DNA from: Cyanothece sp. BG0011
GTDB lineage: Bacteria > Cyanobacteriota > Cyanobacteriia > Cyanobacteriales > Microcystaceae
NCBI RefSeq assembly: GCF_003013815.1
Contig: NZ_PRLH01000047.1
Span: 1 to 64,000 of the forward strand
Reading direction: 5' to 3'
DNA length: 64,000 nucleotides
The notes under the pieces: model-generated
Databases searched by the model: none
The model's input: the letters and a program-made list of their open reading frames with translations, nothing else
Told to the model about the DNA's origin: nothing
Shown here: positions 31,995 through 41,600 of the stretch, in pieces
How positions within the stretch are numbered: the first letter of the stretch is position 1
How the letters are laid out: each line of letters opens with the position of its first letter
Position numbers and translations under genes: made by a program

Positions 31995-32134
31995 ATTATA
32001 GCTTGCACCTTTGATAAGATTAGCTAGTTTTTAAGGGTTCAGCTATGAGCTATTTTCAGATAACACTAACTGCTGAGTGCTGAATACTAAATGCTTACAT
32101 TATTAAGTTTATTGGTTAGACGTGCAAGATATCA
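31995..32134 (-). mobile_element. MITE-like element, copy 4, inverted (140 bp)
   Basis: Lies between the ATPase fragment and the molbindin gene. Read on the minus strand it starts CTGATATCTTGCACG and ends GGTGCAAGCTATAAT, with interior AACTAGCTAATC resembling copy 1. Flanks TATG (31991-31994 and 32135-32138) fit a 4-bp target duplication, the same TAT-type pattern as copy 3. Confidence 0.6.
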
Positions 32135-32264
32135 GTATGAAAAAATAAGAAAAATAACCCTGACTCAAAAGGGATTTGTTACCTTATTTTTAAGGTAACA
32201 ATATCCGTTATGATGAGGTTAAATTATTAATGTGCTTCTATCATCACAATAGAAGTTTCATCAA

Positions 32265-32474
32265 TTATTCAACCCCTAACATAACATCACTCGCTTTGAT
32301 AATAGCATAGGCTTCTTTACCTTCACTTAATCCCAAAGATTCAGCAGACTCTTTAGTAATCATGCCACTAATTTCTACCCCAGGAGCAACTTCTAGAGTA
32401 ACAACAGCATTCACACTCCCCATTTCAACTTTTTTGACGGTTCCTTTTATGGTATTACGCGCACTACTTTTCAT
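32265..32474 (-). CDS. mop: Molbindin: small molybdopterin/molybdate-binding (TOBE) protein
   Basis: A 69-aa single Mop/TOBE domain: SARNTIKGTVKKVEMGSVNAV, then VTLEVAPGVEISGMITKESAESLGLSEGKEAYAIIKASDVMLGV with the conserved TLEV..G..I...IT and the VMLG end. Such molbindins assemble as hexamers that store molybdate. The start ATG at 32474 is the first possible. The nearby modA gene (28454-29236) supports molybdate handling, although a broken pump lies between them. Distance and orientation do not make one operon. Confidence 0.9.
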   Translation of the reverse strand: MKSSARNTIKGTVKKVEMGSVNAVVTLEVAPGVEISGMITKESAESLGLSEGKEAYAIIKASDVMLGVE

Positions 32475-32690
32475 AGATTAACTCTCGAAATTAATTAAAA
32501 GTCTTGGTAACTATAACATAGTTTTTACATAGGGGGATAGCTCCAGTGGTTTCTTTTTTGTGGCTCATTTCATGTTGATAAGGCGAAGGGTTTCATTTAT
32601 CATTATTCATCAATTTTTATTGATGTAATGTTTTATGATATAGATAGAGAATTTATTCAAGCTTATAATGATAATAACTTCAAGGAAGAA

Positions 32691-35600
32691 TTACACTATG
32701 GTGAAAATGAAATCTTCAGTCGTTAATGTTATCTCATTGTTAAGATTGATAGCAAAATCTTGATTATTAACTAATATTGTGGTTTGGCCTTCAGCTATAG
32801 TGATTTTTAGATCATCGAAGGAGTCAATGGGAAGGTTTGAGAAGTGGATAACATCCCCTCTTTCAAAGTCTGTAATGCGATCGGGGTTAGCTGTGGTGGA
32901 GTCGTTGAAACTGTTGTAAATGAAGATATCTGCGTCGTTTCCGCCGGTTAAGATATCGCCACCGAGTCCCCCTGTAATCATATCATTGCCGTCTCCTCCT
33001 GTAATGACATCATCGTTACTTCCGCCGGTTAGGGTGTCGTTACCGTTTTCTCCCTCCATGACAACGGTATCATCACCAGAATGGGTAAAGGTGTCGTCTC
33101 CGTCATTTCCTATCACCATTTCTAGGTTAGTATGGCCTAAGTCGAGGGTGACAGCATCAGCAGTGGTAACGATCGCAATATCTGTTCCCTCTCCCCCATC
33201 AATAAAGCTATCTTCTGCATCAATATAGAGTAAGTCGTCTCCTGCGTTACCCTGTAGGCGATCGTCTCCTTCATCCCCGACTAACCAGTCGTTCCCATCG
33301 TTTCCGACTAAGGTGTCGTTTCCTGCTTCTCCTGAGAGGAAAATATCATCATTTGCGGTGGTGTAAAGGGTGTCGTTGCCAATGTTTCCTATGGCAACTT
33401 GGAGGTTACTGTCTGCGAGGTTGAGGGTTAAGTCGGTTTCGGTTTCGTGGATAAGGAGGGATACTGCGGTGTCATCTTCTGCGAGTATTTCTATTCCGGT
33501 GTCGGTTTGGTTAACTTTAAACCCTGTTTGAGTGACAAGGAAGGCAATATCGGATATTTCGCCACTGGTTCCGTCATTTCGGTTGAAAATGGAGCGTTTT
33601 TTGATAATATTACCGTCTTGGATGGTTTCGGTGGTGATACCGTTAAGGTTAATGCTAGTGATACCGTGATCTGTTAGGGTTTTGAGTTCGTCGGGTTGAC
33701 TGATACCGTCTTGGTTAATATCTTGCCATACGAGTATTTGATTAAACTGGGTATCTGTAGCGGAAATAATCCCGTTTTGGTTGCTGTCTAGGGTTGCTAA
33801 TGCGTCTAACCCAGAAGTAGGGGAACCGTCGTTAAAGTATTCGGAGAAAACTTCGGTAATATTGTTTATGGTCCCGTCTTGGTTTAAGTCTAGGGTTAGA
33901 ATACCGTCGGTTGTCCATGCGGTGTTTTCAGCGTAACCATCTGCATCTATATCAAAGAAGATAGTAGAAGTAGATAGTTCAGATAAGTCTAATCCATTAC
34001 CATCTAAATCAAGAATAATAGGATCTAAAGGAACTATATTGTTAGTATTTGTTTGATAAGAACCAAAAGCATATTCTGACGATTCTAAGAAAGATGGTAG
34101 AGGATTATTATAAGTTATTGTTATATCATCACTGTTTACAATTGTTTTGAAACTATTAAGATAATTTTTGTTGCTTGTTGTATAAGTAGTTTCCGTTGTA
34201 ATTTCTTCTTGTTTTGCTTGTAAAAACTGATCGAGGGTATCTAAAGAAAAACCTTGATTGAGAGCATCCATTATAAATTCATAAGCTACAGAATGATCTG
34301 CCCCAACCGATAGATTATCAGCCAAATATGGATTTTGTGATGATGGATCTTCCTTAAGATAAAAGTCTAATACTTCTCTGGTAATTTTAATATCTTGATC
34401 TCCTAAAGGTTTGGTATATCCTAATGGGAATAGTCCATCATAATCACTACGAACAAGTATTACATTTTCAGCATCAGTTTTATCTAAACGTCCCTCATCA
34501 GATGAATATGGGATAAAAGTAAGTGTGTTCCTTTCAAAACCTGGACTAGCTGGATCTAATCCAATAATCGTATTAACTTGAGTATAATTATCTTTTGCAT
34601 ATTTTCCGATTGCTCCTGCTACTTGTGCGCCTAAACTATGACCTATAATTTGCAATTGACTAAAATCAATCTTTAACTCATGAAGTTTTTTAGCCATTTC
34701 TTGTCCAGCTAATTGAGTATCTGAAGCAGGAATGAAATAATTAACATTTTGGGCTAATTCAGACCAATCACCAATAATTACATTATGATTAGGATATTTA
34801 TTTTCAAGCAGTTCTGCTACTAGAAAATTCCACTCTGGACTAACATTATTAAGCCAGCCAAATGTGATTAATATAGTCGCTTTGTTAGGATCTATTTCCC
34901 CTCGTGTAATCAAAGCTCCCTGATTATTTTCGTTGAGTTCAAATTCTTCCGTAATATATATTTGTTCTTGACCATTCTTTTCTTGTCTTATGAAAATATT
35001 TTCTAATCCATATTCTGAGGCAAGATTTTGTATTTCTTCGTTGGTTATATCTGGCTGTTTTAAAATATTTTGTAATAATAATTGTTTTTTAAAGTTGGTT
35101 AATTTGTCAATAGTTGTTTGTTGCTCATTGTAGTTAGTCAACCCATTAGCTATCCCTTGAATTCCTAATAACCACCCTTCTAAACTACCATCATCACTAA
35201 TAGTTTCTATTCCATTGACAATATTAATAGCAAATTCTGTTGTACTGATAATATTTAGAAGTTGTTCTGATACGGCAAAGTCATCACCGAAGGTTGCAGA
35301 TAGATTACTTCCTAAGAGAAAGCTGGCATTTACAAAGTTAGCGGTTGCTGCTAACCATTCATCTTCTTCTGCTAATTGAACACCACTATTAATACTTAAA
35401 GCTGCTTGAGATAAATAGCTATATTCTGGTAATCCTATGGGTAAAGCTGCATTAACGATACTAAGAAATCCTGTTAACCCATCTCCATTATCAATTGCTT
35501 GATAACCGTTATAAATTCCTGATGAAAATTGCTGAACATCGGCAAAGGTTTCAAACCCTTTAAATGATTCAAATCCTAACTCTTTAACTGTCTCAGTTAA

Positions 35601-38600
35601 ACCAACATCAGGTAAGTCAAAACCGCCTAATTCTGCTGCTCCTAATGCTGCCATTCCCGCATTAAATATTGCCCCTCCTATATCCCCATTATAAGCAGAT
35701 TGAACTGCACTTAAAGAAGCTCCAATTGTCTTTAAAGTAGTGGCAACTGTAGAAAATGTAGTACCTGAAACTCCTAAAAATGCTCCAGTTCCTGCTAAAG
35801 ATGCTCCTGCGGTTGCTACTGCTGCCGCTACACTTAAAACTAAGGTAACTGTCCCTAATAATTCGTTAACAAAGGCTTTCTTTCTTGCTTTTCTTTCTTG
35901 TATTCTCCCGTCAATAATTTGGTTTAAAATGTCTTTTGATTGCTTGGCTAATTCACTGGATAAATCTACTGCACCCTCTGCATAGCCAATCTTATATAAA
36001 ACTTCTAAATACTCTTGGTTAATATCGTCAGTTTCTTCCCCTAATTCCTGACTGATAATAATTTCATCATAGAGGGCTTTAGTAGCTCCTTGAAGGTCGG
36101 TTTCTGACTGTTTTAATATCCCTAATAACTGTTCTTCTTCTGCGTCTAATTTGGCGATTTCTGTTTGTAATTCGTTAGCTTCGGTTATTAAGGCGTTGGC
36201 AGTGTTTAAGAGATTTTCTTGTATGGTTGCTGCTTCTTTTCCTTGTAATGCGTCGTGGATATCTGCGGTGGTTTCTGCCAGAATAGTTTGAATATTTTCG
36301 GGTAATTCGGGTTGAGTTTGGATGGTTTCTAACTCACTTAAAAGTCCGGCTAATTGCCCTTTATATTCCGCTTGTTGGATAATATCTTCGATGGGTTGCA
36401 GTCCTAAGTCGCTTCTTAGGTCGTTTAATGCCTGTTGTAAGGCATCTTCGGCCTGTAATTGGTTTAATTGTTCCAGTTTTGCCGTGGCAATTGCCCGATC
36501 TCTGGCAATATCTGCCTGTTCCTTCTCAAATTGTGCGGTTATGGTTTCATCGATACCGAGTTGTCGTTGTGTTGCGAACTCTTGTTCTAGTGTAGCTTGG
36601 GCTAAGTTTAATTGTTCAACTTGCAGCAGTTGCACCAGGGTTTGTTCTGTCCAGTTTCTCAGATATTCCAGGGCATCTATGCGAAGTTCGGCAATATTTA
36701 ACTGTTGCTGTAGGGTTTCAATATCTTCTTGAGTATTGTTAATATTGCTTTGTATTTCGTTGAATTCTGTTTGTGCGATCGCCTGTTGTTGTTGGATGAG
36801 ATCGATTTGATCTTCAGCAGCTTCTTTAACTAGGGTAAATTGATCGGCTTGTTCTTGTGCCTGGTCTTGTAATGCCCGATATTTGAGCATTTCGTTGTAA
36901 TAATAGTCTGCTTTGACTGCATCATCGGGTCTAGCGATGCCTCCGGCGCAACCACCCCCTGTATCACTCATTAAGTCCCGATAGTCTGTGTAATAAATTT
37001 CGGCAGCAGTGGCGAAGTTGTTGGCGGAAGCGACTTCTAAAAGATAGGCTGCTTCTTGACTTCCGGCTTCGGTTGCTTCGATGAGACGGGTTTGTAGTTG
37101 GGTTTCGAGGGTGTTGAGTTCTAATTGTTTTTCGGTGGCGAGGAGGGTATAGTTTTCTTTGAGTTCGGTGGCAGCGAGTAAGTCTTGCAGGGTTGACTGT
37201 TTGCTTTGTATCTCGGTTAAATATTGGTCGTTTTGCACCTCTAGAAATGCCTGTAAATCTTCCATAGAGGCGGTTAAAGCGATGCTGGTAGCCTCAGCTT
37301 GTTGGGCTAGTTTTTGGACTTCGGCGAGGGCGTTTTGTGCGTCTAAGAGTTGATCTTCGAGGTTGCTATAGTCGCTGTCGGGACTGTCTATGGTGGCGAG
37401 TAATAGTTGATGTTCCGTTTCAACGACGGTTTTTTGTGCTTCTAAAAGGGTGATTTTTTGAGTCAGGGCGGTTTGTTGCGCCGTTAGGATGATCTGTTTT
37501 TGGTTTAAGAGATCGATTGATTGTTGTAGTTGAATGGTTTTAGTTTCATCCCCCCTTAGTCCCCCCTTATCAAGGGGGGAAACATCGCCCCCCTTAGTAA
37601 GGGGGGTTGGGGGGATAGTATCGAGTTGGGTTTGCAGTTGTAACTGTAGCGCAATAGTTTCTGATAGTTCGGTGTCGAGGAATAGGGTTTGTTGTTCAAC
37701 CCACGCGCGAGTATTGGCTATTTGTTGCAGCAGGTTTTGAGTATTGGTGTCGAGGGTGGCTTTTTGTTCTAAGACATCATTAAGGGCGGTTTGATAGGCT
37801 TCACTACTGTTATCATATTCAGCAAGTTCGGTTGTAGTGGTAGCTTTAGCTTCCTCTGCTGCCAGTTCGGCGATCGCCAGTTGTTCTTTGAGGGTGGGGA
37901 GTAGGTCGGAAAAGGTTTCCAGTTGTGCTTCTTGTTCGGGGAGTAGTTGCCGTTGCGCTTCTAATAATTCGAGTTCAGCGATAAATTGATCTAGGGTAAG
38001 TTCAGCTTCATCAGCAGCTTGGTTTGCTTCTTGCCATTGGGTGATCAGTTCGTCGGTCAGGTTTTGTTGTTGGGTATCGTCGATAACTTCTTGATCTAGG
38101 TTGGCTGCATATTTTCTCAGGTTGGTTGCTTGTTTGGTGTAAGTATCCCAGATGATCCAATGGTGATCGACATGGGTTATGGTTATCCATTTTCTTTTAC
38201 TCCTAAAAAGGCCACGTTTTTTATAACTACGCGATTCTGTCCAAGTAGGGCCAGCTTTACGGCTTAAGTCCCAGTGTATGGCTGCTTGTTCTTCGTACCA
38301 GTCTGCTTGTGATAAGGCTGCGGTTGCATTGGCTTGTTTTTGAGCAATTTGGGCTTTTAGGGTTTCTAGTTGTTGTTGGGAGTTGGTGAGTTCATCAGTT
38401 ATTTGTTGTTGCAGGTTGTAAAGGGTGGTTGCGTCAGATAAGGCGGGGTAATATTGATTTCGGAGATTATTAAGGGCAGTATTAGCATCATTTTCAATAG
38501 TTGCTTTACTGTCTCCATTAGAATGCCAAAGATGAACATAATTATTAACATCAAAATGAACTAAGTCAGTTTTGCCATCTCCATTAAAATCTCCTGTTTC

Positions 38601-41600
38601 GTATCTATAATTATTAACCCCGACTCCATATCCCCCACCAGGAGTAAAACTCTTAATGCTAAACGTTCCATCTCCATTAGAATGCCAAAGATGAACATAA
38701 TTATTAACATCAAAATGAACTAAGTCAGTTTTGCCATCTCCATTAAAATCTCCTGTTTCGTATCTATAATTATTAACCCCGACTCCATATCCCCCACCAG
38801 GAGTAAAACTCTTAATGCTAAACGTTCCATCTCCATTAGAATGCCAAAGATGAACATAATTATTAACATCAAAATGAATTAAGTCAGTTTTGCCATCTCC
38901 ATTAAAATCTCCTGTTTCGTATCTATAGTTATTAACCCCGACTCCATAATTATCAGGATCAAAATGGGTAATATCAAAGGTTCCATCACCTTTAGAAAAC
39001 CAAACATGAATATAACCGTTACCACCTCTCCAACTATCATCAACAAAATGAACTAGATCAGTTTTTCCATCTCCGTTAAAGTCTCCTACTTCATAACGAT
39101 AATGATTATTATTTACTCCATAGTTACTAGGATCAAAATAGCTAATATCAAAGGTTCCATCACCTTTAGAAAACCAAACATGAATATAACCGTTACCACC
39201 TCTCCAACTATCATCAACAAAATGAACTAGATCAGTTTTTCCATCTCCGTTAAAGTCTCCTACTTCATAACGATAATGATTATTATTTACTCCATAGTTA
39301 CTAGGATCAAAATAGCTAATATCAAAGGTTCCATCATCTTTAGAAAACCAAACATGAATATAACCGTTACCATCTCTCCAACTATCATTAACAAAATGAA
39401 CTAGATCAGTTTTCCCATCACCATTAAAATCTCCTGCTTCATAACGATAATTATTATTCTCTACTCCGTATCCCGTACCAGGAGTAAAACTCTTAATACT
39501 AAAAGTTGCATCCGTATTCGGTTTATTGCTATTTTCCCAAGATAATAGTCTTTGTTCTTTAGTATTTAAAATAATTTGATATTCTTCTAAATAATCTTGT
39601 AATTTATTGGGATTTTGTTCAGCTTGTAGGGTTAAGTATGCAGTTTCTACTCGAAGATTTTGGAGCTTTGATATTACTTCATTTTTAACGATTTCATTAT
39701 TATGAAGTGAAACATGATAATCATTGTTTTCATTAGCAACAATTAAATCCGTTTTTCCATCTCCATTAAAATCTCCTAACTTCCATTGATGATCTTTTAA
39801 GTTACCTCCATGATTTTGCCATAAATACGTAATAAACCCATTACCCTGAGAAATGGAAACATGATAATCATTATTTTGATTAACAACAATTAAATCAGTT
39901 TTTCCGTCTCCGTTAAAATCGTGAACATTCCATTGATGAGTATTTAAAGTTCCTCCATGATTTTGCCATAAATGTGTACTGAACCCATTACCCTGAGAAA
40001 TAGAAACATGATAATCATTATTTTGATTGACAACAATCAAATCTGTTTTACCGTCCCCATTAAAATCTGCTAATCTCCATTGATGATCTTTTAAACTACC
40101 TCCATGATTTTGCCATAAATGAGTTACGAACCCATTACCTTGAGAAATAGAAACATGATAATCATTGTTTTCGTTAGCAACAATTAAATCCGTTTTTCCA
40201 TCTCCATTAAAATCTCCGAACTTCCACTGATGAGTGTTTAAACTTCCTCCATGATTTAACCATAAATGAGTCGGGTTAAAACCATTTCCATTAGAGATAG
40301 AAACATGATAATCATTATTTCCATTAGCAACAATTAAATCAGTCTTTCCATCTCCATTAAAATCTGCTAATCTCCATTGATGTTCACTTAAAGTTCCCCC
40401 GTGATTTTTCCATAAATGGGTACTAAAACCATTACCCTGAGAAATAGAAACATAATAATCATTATTTTCATTAGCAACAATTAAATCTGTTTTCCCATCT
40501 CCGTTAAAATCCCCAACTCGCCACTGATGAGTGTTTAAATTTCCTACATGATTTTGCCATAAATGTGTGCTAAACCCATTACCCTGAGAAATAGAAACAT
40601 GATAATCATTGTTTTCATTAGCAACAATTAAATCTGTTTTTCCATCCCCATTGAAATCTCCAAATTGCCACTGATGAGTGTTTAAACTTCCCCCATGATT
40701 TAGCCATAAATGAGTTGGGTTAAATCCATTTCTATTAGAGATAGAAACATGATAATCATTATTTTGGTTAACAACAATTAAATCCTTTTTACCATCCCCA
40801 TTAAAATCTGCTAGTCTCCATTGATGTTCCCTTAAAGTTCCCCCGTGATTTTTCCAAAGACTGGTTTGATTAAACTGAGCAGTATCATCAATAAGTAACT
40901 GATTTATACTATCTTGTTTCTGTTTAATATAATTTTGTAAATTCGTTTCTATAAATTGTTCTTGTTGCTCACTAGATAAGTCAATTTCGATAACTAAATC
41001 TTGAGTTTTGTTAATAATTTCATTATCTAATTTATCAATTAATAAAGGACGTAATATTTCAGCAGTTTGGTTAATTAAAATCTTAATACCTTGATCATGT
41101 AATGCGTCTATTTCATCAGTAACTCTACTTTTATTAGCAATAGCTTGATCATTAATTTCTTTTATTTGCCGATCAAAAAGACTATAGTTAATCTCAATAA
41201 GACCACGTTTACTACCACCCCAATCAGTTATAGCATCTACATCATTCCATGCTCCACTACCATAACTATAAGCATAATCTTCATTACGTTTATTATTAGG
41301 TTCTCCAGGAATCCAACTTGTAAAAGTAATAGGTTCTCCATTAACCCATCGCCAATGTCCCTCTGCAACTTCATCTGTTAAACCTATCCAATAAGTAAGA
41401 TAACCGAAATTTTGATTTAACCATCGTTGTTCTTCCCAACTGTTAATAACAACAAGATGTCCACCAGCAGCTATTCCTTCATTTCTAGCTGCGTGCCAAT
41501 TATTAACAGATTGACCTATAAAATAATAATTTCCAGTTACATTACTGAACTTTGCGCCTTTTGATAAAGCTTTCTGTTGTACTTCTTTCTTGTTATCGGA

